A stretch of 5,102 bases of DNA from Pseudomonadota bacterium (GCA_021783175.1 JAJXUF010000211.1:1-5102), one strand, 5' to 3'. Positions 1 to 5,102 are shown, numbered from the stretch's first letter. The notes: generated by a model from the letters alone, not told the origin. Program-made: numbers and translations.

Positions 1-128
1 AACAACTGCTTCTCGCCTTCGAGCGTATCCAATGGCAGTCTTAATATCTTTTGCGCCACCAGCGGCATGGCCGGCAGGCTGTCCAGATTCCGGATGGACG
101 CCTTCAGATCGACGCGCGTGTCGTTCAT
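1..128 (-). CDS. HDOD-domain protein, N-terminal fragment (runs off left edge)
   Basis: Only the first 42 codons are present; the gene continues beyond base 1. The ATG at 128-126 is preceded by a strong ribosome binding site (GGGAGGGAA, minus strand, 134-140 region, about 6 nt spacing), which fixes the start. The peptide reads MNDTRVDLKASIRNLDSLP, then AMPLVAQKILRLPLDTLEGE. The pattern 'I..LDSLPAMPLVAQKILRL' is characteristic of the beginning of HDOD domains (HD-related output domains found in bacterial signalling proteins, often lacking HD phosphodiesterase chemistry). What follows the HDOD start (GGDEF, EAL or nothing) cannot be seen. It lies 82 bp downstream of the response regulator on the same strand, so it may be co-transcribed or have its own promoter (see 171-197). 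The precise role is unknown. Confidence 0.75.
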   Translation of the reverse strand, partial: MNDTRVDLKASIRNLDSLPAMPLVAQKILRLPLDTLEGEKQL

Positions 129-170
129 TGATTCCCTCCCTGCATGTTTTTGTCGGCGTTTGGGTGGGCC

Positions 171-197
171 ATTCTAACCCGGAACAACAAACATCAA
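171..197 (-). promoter_or_regulatory. Possible weak promoter for the HDOD gene
   Basis: On the minus strand a TTGATG hexamer (197-192) is followed after 15 bp by TAGAAT (176-171), about 43 bp upstream of the HDOD start codon. The hexamers resemble sigma-70 -35 and -10 boxes, but the 15-bp spacer is shorter than the preferred 17. No convincing terminator separates the response regulator from this gene, so read-through from upstream is also possible. Confidence 0.3.
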
Positions 198-210
198 GGC
201 GGTCGGCGGG

Positions 211-750
211 TCAGAGGCCCGCAGGGCGTTTGGAGAGTTTTCGCTGCAGGGTGCGGCGGTGCATGTTGAGGACGCGTGCGGTGGCGGAGATGTTGTCGCC
301 GTTTTCGTGCAGTACGCGCTGGATATGTTCCCACTCCAGACGTTCTACGGTTGCGGGGTGTGCTTCCAGCGGGATGTCGGTGCGCGCGTTGTGGCCAAAG
401 GCGGCGACGATCTCATCGGCGTTGGCCGGCTTGGAAAGATATTGCGTCGCCCCCAGCTTGATTGCTTCCACCGCGGTGGCAATGCTGGCGTAACCGGTCA
501 GCATCACGATGCGCGTGGCGGGGTCGAGTTCGTGCAGTTTTTGCACGAGGACCAACCCGGAAGCGCCATCCATCTTCAGATCCAGCACGGCATATTCCGG
601 CGGATTGGCTGTTGCCAAAGGCAGAGCCCGTTCGACACTTTCCGCTGTCGTTACCGCGAAGCCGCGTTTATCCAGGGCGCGCGACAATACCGTACGAAAT
701 GTCGCATCATCGTCCACCAGCAACAATGACGGTCTCTCGGCCTGGTTCAT
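211..750 (-). CDS. regA: RegA/PrrA-family response regulator (redox two-component system)
   Basis: A 179-residue cytoplasmic response regulator, the usual size for the RegA/PrrA/ActR/RoxR family. The receiver domain (about residues 8-120) has the acidic pocket D13-D15, phospho-acceptor D57 (in AVLDLKMDG), T85 (MLTGYAS) and K107 (LSKP). A short proline-containing linker (PLEAHPATVERLEWEHI) leads to a Fis-type helix-turn-helix at about 151-176, whose 'LNMHRRTLQRKLSKRP' is nearly diagnostic for this family. The gene starts inside the end of the kinase gene: its ATG shares ATGA with the kinase TGA (747-750), and AGGA lies 7 nt upstream, so translation is probably coupled. In characterised members the phosphorylated protein controls respiration, photosynthesis, nitrogen and carbon fixation genes in response to redox. 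A matching operator lies at 2119-2135. All catalytic residues are present. Confidence 0.93.
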   Translation of the reverse strand: MNQAERPSLLLVDDDATFRTVLSRALDKRGFAVTTAESVERALPLATANPPEYAVLDLKMDGASGLVLVQKLHELDPATRIVMLTGYASIATAVEAIKLGATQYLSKPANADEIVAAFGHNARTDIPLEAHPATVERLEWEHIQRVLHENGDNISATARVLNMHRRTLQRKLSKRPAGL

Positions 751-2081
751 ATCGATATCCTGCCCAGCGGCAAGATCACCTCGGTGGTCGCGCCGCCTCC
801 TTCGCGGTTGGACAGGCGCACTTTGCCGCCCAGTCTCTCCAGCGTGGCGTTGGCAAGGAACAAGCCGAGTCCGCGGCCTTCCTGCTTGGTGGTGAAAAAG
901 GCCGACCCGGCGCGCGCAGCCGTTTCCGGTGTCAGGCCGGGGCCCTGGTCGCGTATTTCCAGCGTGACGTTCGCGTCGTTCCAGAACAGCAGGATATTCA
1001 TTTCGTCCGGAGAGGCGTCGGCAGCGTTGTTCAACAAATTAAGCAGGGCCGATCGCAAAGCAAGGTCGGCCCGCAGCCGCGGCGACGGTTGGGGGCTGTT
1101 TACGTGGAAGCGGTAATGCACGGTCGGGCGCAGCAACTGCCATTCGTCGAGCACGTTGCGAATGAACTCTTCCAGCGACAATTCGCCGCTGGTCTCCTGT
1201 GCATGGGAGAGCAGGGAGTCGAGAATGCGTTTGCAACTGCGCACCTGCTCATCGAGGATGACAAGGTTTTCCTGCTGCTCCCGCAAGGTGCATTCCCGGC
1301 GCATCTCGCCGATCACGACAGACATGGTGGAAAGCGGTGTCCCGAGTTCGTGCGCAGCCCCGGCGGCCTGCGTTCCGAGTGCCACGATGCGTTCATTGCG
1401 CAATGTCTCCTCGCGCACGCGGGTGAGTTGCGCATCGCGACTGCGTACCACACGCGCCATTTCCACGACGAAATACGCAACCACAACGGAGCTGATGACA
1501 AATTCCAGCCACATCCCGAGCACATGCGTGTTGAAGGCGTCGCCCAGTGGGGAAGAGGCAGTGCCTGCGGGAGATGCCGTATCCATTTGGTGGTGCATGT
1601 GATCCATCCCTTGCATCGTGACGGGCTCGGGTTGTGCGCGCCCCATGGGTAATGGCACATGCCACACCATCAGCAGGCTGTAGCACGCCAGCGTCAGCGC
1701 CGCCATGCCCCACGTGTGCCGCCGTGGCAGCGTGGCGGCGGCGATCACCAGCGGCAGCAGATAGAGCGAAACGAATGGATTGGTCGATCCGCCGCTGTAG
1801 TAGAGCAGGACCGTCAGGACAAGCACGTCGACACCCAATTGCAGGAACAGCTCGAGGCTGCCTACAGGAAAATCCAGCGAGAGGCGCCACCAGGTCAGGG
1901 CGTTTATCAAGGCAAGGAATGACACTGCTCCCAACATCGGTCCCCAGGAGAAGTCGGTGCTCAGAAAACGGTGTGCAAGGATCAAAGTTGCCGATTGGGC
2001 AAGGAGGGCGCCGCAACGCAGCAGGATCAATCTGCGGAGATGGGAATGGCCGGTCTGCGAGGCGAGCAGGGATGAATTCAT
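747..2081 (-). CDS. regB: RegB/PrrB-family redox sensor histidine kinase with Met/His-rich periplasmic loop
   Basis: A 444-residue inner-membrane histidine kinase, partner of the downstream regulator. Six likely membrane helices lie at about 17-38, 45-65, 77-96, 102-118, 122-140 and 186-207. The short periplasmic loop between helices 3 and 4 carries GGSTNPF (97-103), matching the GGXXNPF quinone-site motif of RegB. The H-box is AAHELGTPL with H244. C283 (RSCKRIL) sits 39 residues later, close to the spacing of the redox-active cysteine of Rhodobacter RegB. ATP-binding boxes follow: N (NLLNNAADASP, 348-358), G1 (DQGPG, 378-382), F (FFTTK, 395-399) and G2 (GRGLGL, 402-407). The loop between helices 5 and 6 is unusual in containing MQGMDHMHHQMD (156-167), a copper-ligand-like segment. 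The ATG at 2081 is chosen because the TTG at 2162 would put coding sequence across the operator and promoter. It has no good Shine-Dalgarno sequence. The gene ends in a 4-bp overlap with regA. Confidence 0.93.
   Translation of the reverse strand: MNSSLLASQTGHSHLRRLILLRCGALLAQSATLILAHRFLSTDFSWGPMLGAVSFLALINALTWWRLSLDFPVGSLELFLQLGVDVLVLTVLLYYSGGSTNPFVSLYLLPLVIAAATLPRRHTWGMAALTLACYSLLMVWHVPLPMGRAQPEPVTMQGMDHMHHQMDTASPAGTASSPLGDAFNTHVLGMWLEFVISSVVVAYFVVEMARVVRSRDAQLTRVREETLRNERIVALGTQAAGAAHELGTPLSTMSVVIGEMRRECTLREQQENLVILDEQVRSCKRILDSLLSHAQETSGELSLEEFIRNVLDEWQLLRPTVHYRFHVNSPQPSPRLRADLALRSALLNLLNNAADASPDEMNILLFWNDANVTLEIRDQGPGLTPETAARAGSAFFTTKQEGRGLGLFLANATLERLGGKVRLSNREGGGATTEVILPLGRISI
1584..1616 (-). 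other. Met/His-rich periplasmic loop segment of the sensor kinase
   Basis: This stretch encodes MQGMDHMHHQM (kinase residues 156-166): four Met and three His in eleven residues. From the predicted topology (cytoplasmic N-terminus, six helices, helix 5 ending near 140 and helix 6 starting near 186) it faces the periplasm. Such Met/His clusters are typical of periplasmic copper proteins. That it binds copper here is inference, supported by the copper genes transcribed divergently. Confidence 0.6.
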
Positions 2082-2089
2082 GGGGCTGA

Positions 2090-2095
2090 ATTCTA
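2090..2095 (-). promoter_or_regulatory. Candidate -10 element for regB
   Basis: On the minus strand TAGAAT (2095-2090) ends 8 nt before the regB ATG at 2081. No good -35 hexamer lies 16-18 bp upstream, but the RegA-type inverted repeat does, centred about 32 bp from the near edge of this hexamer. If it is used, transcription would begin at or just before the start codon, giving a leaderless or nearly leaderless mRNA, consistent with the missing Shine-Dalgarno sequence. Confidence 0.35.
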
Positions 2096-2118
2096 CCGGA
2101 GTCGCTCTGTGCAAGGGG

Positions 2119-2135
2119 TGCGGCAATATGCCGCA
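2119..2135. promoter_or_regulatory. RegA/PrrA/RegR-type operator (inverted repeat) in the divergent promoter region
   Basis: TGCGGCA-ATA-TGCCGCA is a perfect 7-bp inverted repeat with a 3-bp centre. Its core, GCGGCAATATGCCGC (2120-2134), fits the RegR-box consensus GNG(A/G)C(A/G)TTNNGNCGC (recalled from Bradyrhizobium work) at every defined position except the first T. It is placed between the regulator operon and the copper receptor gene, where a self-regulating target site would be expected. The repeat is seen directly. Its assignment to RegA rests on the consensus and context. Confidence 0.7.
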
Positions 2136-2157
2136 GGGAGCCGCAAAAACTTTTCCA

Positions 2158-2163
2158 TACAAT
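2158..2163 (+). promoter_or_regulatory. Candidate -10 element for the TonB-dependent receptor gene
   Basis: TACAAT matches the sigma-70 -10 consensus at five of six positions. The expected -35 position (about 2135-2140, AGGGAG) is a poor match, and the inverted repeat at 2119-2135 overlaps or abuts it, centred near -43 of the predicted start (about 2170). That is the usual position for an activator replacing a weak -35. The predicted leader to the ATG is about 35 nt and contains GGAG 8 nt before the start codon. Confidence 0.45.
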
Positions 2164-2204
2164 CCGCCCGGCGTTACCCACAGTCAATTCATGGAGAATT
2201 TGCA

Positions 2205-4394
2205 ATGATCTTGAAGCTGAAAATGAGCGCTGCTGCCGTTGCATTGGCGTTCGCCCCCGGCGCTTTTGCGGCTGAAACAGAGACGATGCCGGAAGTAGAA
2301 GTCAAGGCAGAAAAGCTGCAGCCCTTGCCAGCAATAAGCGATTCCTCGCTTGACCAGAATAGTCTGACACTGAAGCGCACCAATACCAGCGATACGGCAA
2401 GATTACTCGATGGTCAGCCCGGACTCAGTTTCTATGGCGCGGGCGGGGTCTCCAGCTTACCGGCGATACACGGCATGGCGGACGACCGAGTACGCGTCAA
2501 GGTGGATGGCATGGACCTGATTTCGGCCTGCGCGAACCACATGAATCCGCCGCTTTCGTATATCGATCCGTCCAGTATCGGCAACGTCAAAGTGTATGCC
2601 GGGATCACTCCGGTCAGTGTGGGCGGGGACAGCATAGGCGGCACGATTCAGGTGAATTCGCAAGCGCCGGAATTTGCCCGGGAAGGGCAGGGCACGCTGG
2701 TCAAGGGGCAGGCGGGTGCTCTATACCGCAGCAACGGCAATGCGCGGGGCGTCAATCTCATGACCCTGATCGCCAGCGAGAGTCTGAGCATGATGTACAG
2801 CGGTTCAACCGTGCAATCCGGCAACTACACGGCCGCACGGGATTTCAAGGCGGCGGGTCCGGCCGCAACGGGCAGGGGCTGGCTGGACGGTAACGAAGTG
2901 GGTTCTTCGTTCTACCGGTCTGACAATCAGGCGATCGGCGTTGCGATGCGCCGCGAGAACCATTTGCTCGAATTGAAACTGGGCTTGCAGGAAATCCCCT
3001 ACCAGGGTTTCCCGAATCAGCGCATGGATATGACGGGGAATAACAGCAAGCAGGCCAACCTTCACTATACCGGACAATATGGGTGGGGCGTTTTGGAAGC
3101 CCGTGTGTATAACGAGAACACGCACCACAGGATGAATTTTCTTGACGACAAGCAGTTCATTTACGGTACGGCCCCGGGCATGCCGATGGAAACCCGGGGC
3201 AGGAATACCGGTGCGCTGGTCAAGGCGGACATGGATCTTTCCGAGCGGGACATCCTCCGGCTCGGGAGCGAATATCAGCGCTATCGGTTGAGCGACTGGT
3301 GGTCGGCATCCGGCACGGGCGGAATGTCGCCGAACACATTCTGGAACATCAACGACGGACAACGGGACCGGTTCGACGTGTTCGCCGAATGGGAGGCGCG
3401 CTGGAACCCGCAATGGAACAGCCAGTTCGGAATTCGTAACGAAACGGTGAAGATGAACACGGGGGCAGTACAGGGTTACAACACCTCTGCGACCTATCTG
3501 GCCACGGCGACAGCCTTCAACGCGCTGGACCGGCAGCGCACGGACAACAACATCGATGTGACGGCATTGGCGCGTTACACGCCGGACACAAGCCGATCTT
3601 TCGAAGCCGGTTACGCAGCGAAGACCCGCTCGCCGAACCTGTATGAGCGCTACACGTGGTCAACCAGGAGCACCATGGTGTTGAACATGAACAACTGGTT
3701 CGGCGATGGCAACGGCTATGTAGGCAATCCCGACCTCAAGCCGGAAGTCGCCCATACGCTGAGCGTGTCCGGCAACTGGCACGACGCTATGCAGCAGGCC
3801 TGGGAAATGAAGGTTTCGCCCTATTACACCCGCGTGGAGAATTACATTGATGCGGTCGCATGTCCGACATGTGCGGTCCGTACCGACGGATTCCTCAATC
3901 TTAGCCTGGCCAACCAGACTGCCCGTCTCTACGGCGCAGATGTTTCGGGGCGCATGTTGCTGGCAAGAAGTGACGACTATGGCAATTTCAGCACTTCTGG
4001 CGTGTTGAATTATGTGAACGGCAAGAACCTGACGACCGGCGATAATCTGTACAACATCATGCCGTTGAACCTGAGACTGGCCGTCGAACAACGTGTGGGA
4101 AATTGGACCAATAGCATCGAGACACGACTGGTCGCCGCCAAGACTAACGTTGAGGCAGTGCGGAAAGAAATGAAAACCGGCGGTTACGGCTTGCTCAACT
4201 TGTACAGCAGCTACGCATGGAAGCAGGCCCGCCTGGATATCGGACTGGAAAATGCGCTGAACAAGTTCTATGCATATCCGCTGGGAGGCGCTTATGTCGG
4301 CCAAGGCGCCACCATGGGAGCCGGGGTGGCTTACGGAACGCCTGTTCCGGGCATGGGGCGCTCCTTCAATACGAGTCTGACGGTGAAGTTCTGA
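2205..4394 (+). CDS. TonB-dependent outer-membrane receptor, probable copper importer (OprC/NosA-like)
   Basis: A 729-residue outer-membrane receptor. The ATG at 2205 is chosen over the upstream GTG at 2109 because GGAG lies 8 nt before it and the protein then begins with a clean signal peptide (MILKLKMSAAAVALAFAPGA, cleavage after about residue 22 or 23). A TonB-box-like ETMPEVEVKAE (26-36) follows, then the plug (about 45-155, with LLDGQPGLSFYG, IHGMADDRVRVKVDGMD and GGDSIGGTIQV), then a 22-strand-type barrel ending in the usual terminal Phe (LTVKF). Substrate clues are C109 and M113 (CANHM) in the plug and H308/M310 (HRM) in a later loop. These reproduce the CxxxM and HxM elements that bind copper in Pseudomonas OprC. 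Methionines M274/M276 (QRMDM) and M326/M328 are also present. A CPTC pair (553-556) lies in a predicted extracellular loop. The gene diverges from the regBA operon and precedes a PCuAC chaperone, which supports copper uptake. Other metals or metallophores are not excluded. Confidence 0.85.
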   Translation: MILKLKMSAAAVALAFAPGAFAAETETMPEVEVKAEKLQPLPAISDSSLDQNSLTLKRTNTSDTARLLDGQPGLSFYGAGGVSSLPAIHGMADDRVRVKVDGMDLISACANHMNPPLSYIDPSSIGNVKVYAGITPVSVGGDSIGGTIQVNSQAPEFAREGQGTLVKGQAGALYRSNGNARGVNLMTLIASESLSMMYSGSTVQSGNYTAARDFKAAGPAATGRGWLDGNEVGSSFYRSDNQAIGVAMRRENHLLELKLGLQEIPYQGFPNQRMDMTGNNSKQANLHYTGQYGWGVLEARVYNENTHHRMNFLDDKQFIYGTAPGMPMETRGRNTGALVKADMDLSERDILRLGSEYQRYRLSDWWSASGTGGMSPNTFWNINDGQRDRFDVFAEWEARWNPQWNSQFGIRNETVKMNTGAVQGYNTSATYLATATAFNALDRQRTDNNIDVTALARYTPDTSRSFEAGYAAKTRSPNLYERYTWSTRSTMVLNMNNWFGDGNGYVGNPDLKPEVAHTLSVSGNWHDAMQQAWEMKVSPYYTRVENYIDAVACPTCAVRTDGFLNLSLANQTARLYGADVSGRMLLARSDDYGNFSTSGVLNYVNGKNLTTGDNLYNIMPLNLRLAVEQRVGNWTNSIETRLVAAKTNVEAVRKEMKTGGYGLLNLYSSYAWKQARLDIGLENALNKFYAYPLGGAYVGQGATMGAGVAYGTPVPGMGRSFNTSLTVKF
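2529..2543 (+). other. CxxxM putative copper-ligand motif in the receptor plug
   Basis: The codons encode C109-A-N-H-M113, just after the plug segment RVRVKVDGMDLISA and before NPPLSYIDP. The spacing matches the CxxxM half of the OprC copper site. The HxM half is at 3126-3134 (H308-R-M310). Equivalence is by motif and order, not alignment. Confidence 0.6.
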
Positions 4395-4613
4395 CTTGCT
4401 GAAACGTCCATCGTTTGCGCGGGTGTTGTGTGAACTAGTGCGTCTCATCTGGTCCGATATCGGTTGCAGGATCGGAAAAAGCCAAGTGAGATGGTGCGCC
4501 GAACGCAATCTGCATGATAAAGAAAACTTTAAATCCAGATTGGATAAACAGGCTAAAATAACTCGTTACTTTGCATCAGGTTATGCCCCGACTTTTACTA
4601 ATCAGGAGAAAGT
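4395..4613. other. 219-bp intergenic region between receptor and PCuAC gene
   Basis: No credible gene is seen here. The second half (about 4510-4610) is clearly more AT-rich than the neighbouring genes, as expected for a promoter. A perfect 10-bp palindrome CCGATATCGG (4454-4463) overlaps a second inverted repeat, TCCGAT (4453-4458) with ATCGGA (4471-4476), so two alternative hairpins or a protein site are possible. Neither is followed by a T-run on either strand, so no intrinsic terminator is called. A small AAACG/CGTTT stem lies at 4402-4416. No copy of the 2119-2135 RegA-type repeat was found here. Confidence 0.5.
4554..4559 (+). promoter_or_regulatory. Possible -10 element for the PCuAC gene
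   Basis: TAAAAT lies in the AT-rich part of the gap, about 54 bp before the ATG, and fits the -10 consensus at five of six positions. No good -35 is found at 16-18 bp (TTTAAA at 4528-4533 is 20 bp away). The call is therefore weak. The long gap and the local AT-richness suggest that the chaperone gene can be transcribed independently of the receptor. Confidence 0.3.
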
Positions 4614-5078
4614 ATGAAACAGATTCTGTTTGCGTGTTTTTTGGCAATGCTCTCTGTATCGCAAGCCTATGCCGACGATGTGAAGGTGACCAAGGCATGG
4701 ACGCGTGCTACCGCCCCTGGACAGGACAGCGCATCGGTGCAGCTGACCATCACCAGTAAAACGGATGCGACCCTGGTTGGCGTGGCGAGCGGATCGGCGC
4801 AGAGCGGAGAGATACACAGCATGGTCATGGAAGGTGAAGTGATGAAAATGCGCGCACTGGAATCCTTGCCCCTGCCGGCAAAGACGCCCGTGACACTGGG
4901 GGCGGATGGCAATCACTTGATGTTGATCGGTCTGAAGAATCCCCTCAAGGCCGGCCATAAACTGCCGTTTGCGCTGACGGTGAAATTCGCGGACGGACAT
5001 ACATCGGTCATCAGGGTTCTTGCAGTGATCAAGCCTTTGGAAACCACCGGTGACGAAGGACATGAACATCACCATTAG
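4614..5078 (+). CDS. pcuC: Periplasmic copper chaperone, PCuAC family
   Basis: A 154-residue exported protein. Signal peptide MKQILFACFLAMLSVSQAYA is followed by mature DDVKVTKAWTRATAPG, the conserved opening of PCuAC (formerly DUF461) domains. The Cu(I)-binding pattern H-X10-M-X21-H-X-M is present with exact spacing: H68, M79, H101, M103. M70, M72 and M77 provide further Met ligands nearby. The tail ends GHEHHH (149-154), an added His cluster. Characterised members carry Cu(I) in the periplasm and deliver it, often together with SCO proteins, to the CuA site of aa3 or to cbb3 cytochrome oxidase. AGGAG lies 5 nt before the ATG. The gene follows the putative copper receptor by 219 bp on the same strand, and another gene probably starts 9 bp after its stop. 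Function is well supported by the motif; the specific client oxidase is not shown. Confidence 0.92.
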   Translation: MKQILFACFLAMLSVSQAYADDVKVTKAWTRATAPGQDSASVQLTITSKTDATLVGVASGSAQSGEIHSMVMEGEVMKMRALESLPLPAKTPVTLGADGNHLMLIGLKNPLKAGHKLPFALTVKFADGHTSVIRVLAVIKPLETTGDEGHEHHH

Positions 5079-5087
5079 GAGATAGCC

Positions 5088-5102
5088 GTGTGGCGAATAC
5101 TA
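5088..5102 (+). CDS. Start of a further gene, truncated at right edge
   Basis: Immediately after the PCuAC stop, AGGAG (5077-5081) overlaps the stop codon and is followed at 6 nt by GTG (5088), reading MWRIL, or at 8 nt by a second GTG (5090), reading MANT. The strong ribosome binding site and tight spacing suggest an operon partner translated with the PCuAC gene. Only four or five codons are visible, so the product cannot be identified. A SCO-type protein is a common neighbour of PCuAC genes, but that is only a guess here. Confidence 0.45.

Noticed and set aside
206..222. GCGGG/CCCGC stem at the end of regA as a terminator
   Set aside because: It has only five base pairs, spans the stop codon and is not followed by a T-run on the transcribed strand.
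462..1652. Long plus-strand open frame (396 codons) antisense to the sensor kinase and regulator
   Set aside because: It is entirely opposite two genes with unmistakable family motifs, its translation is Arg/Gly/Ala/His-rich without domains, and it is explained by GC-rich codon structure on the other strand.
2082..2162. Upstream TTG start for regB (27 extra residues)
   Set aside because: The extension would cover the operator and both candidate -10 elements, is not typical of RegB N-termini, and the ATG at 2081 gives the usual length.
2109..2204. Upstream GTG start for the receptor
   Set aside because: It would bury the signal peptide behind 32 residues and overlap the operator; the ATG at 2205 has a good ribosome binding site.
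3660..4508. Long minus-strand open frame (282 codons) antisense to the receptor
   Set aside because: It lies almost wholly opposite the receptor barrel, has no recognisable motif and no ribosome binding site that I can see.
4396..4617. 73-codon plus-strand open frame filling the intergenic gap
   Set aside because: It starts at a TTG two bases after the receptor stop, lacks a ribosome binding site, runs through the AT-rich promoter-like region into the PCuAC start, and its product resembles no known family.
4626..4637. LFAC in the PCuAC leader as a lipoprotein signal
   Set aside because: The cysteine is at residue 8, too close to the N-terminus for a lipobox after a full hydrophobic stretch; a normal cleavage site AYA/DD follows at residue 20.

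Overview
The window looks like chromosomal DNA from a proteobacterium, most likely a betaproteobacterium. Its RegB/RegA-type two-component pair, TonB-dependent outer-membrane receptor and PCuAC periplasmic chaperone are typical Gram-negative genes, and the coding DNA is moderately GC-rich. The betaproteobacterial placement is inference from protein flavour; there is no rRNA or tRNA to confirm it. No mobile elements, CRISPR arrays or RNA genes were seen.

Layout. The left part reads leftward (minus strand): a RegB/PrrB-like membrane histidine kinase (about 2081 to 747), a RegA/PrrA-like response regulator (750 to 211) whose start overlaps the kinase stop by 4 bp, and, 82 bp further, the first 42 codons of an HDOD-domain protein that runs off the left edge. 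The right part reads rightward (plus strand): a TonB-dependent receptor with OprC-like copper ligands (2205 to 4394), a 219-bp gap, a PCuAC copper chaperone (4614 to 5078), and the probable first codons of another gene at the right edge. The two halves diverge from a compact 123-bp region (2082-2204).

How the genes fit together. The divergent region carries a 7-bp inverted repeat with a 3-bp spacer (2119-2135). Its 15-bp core matches the published RegR/RegA/PrrA-type operator consensus (as remembered) at all but one defined position. It lies almost equally far (31-32 bp) from a -10-like hexamer on each side, so one site could control both the kinase/regulator operon and the copper receptor. 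The kinase has the two redox features of RegB: a GGXXNPF quinone-site motif and a cysteine about 40 residues after the phospho-accepting His. It also has a Met/His-rich periplasmic loop that looks like a copper-binding segment.

The most interesting reading is that this is a self-contained redox/copper circuit. A RegB-type sensor that may read both quinone redox state and periplasmic copper would act through RegA on an outer-membrane copper importer and a periplasmic chaperone that supplies copper to respiratory cytochrome oxidases. The individual families are known. The wiring and the proposed copper sensing are inference from sequence and need testing.
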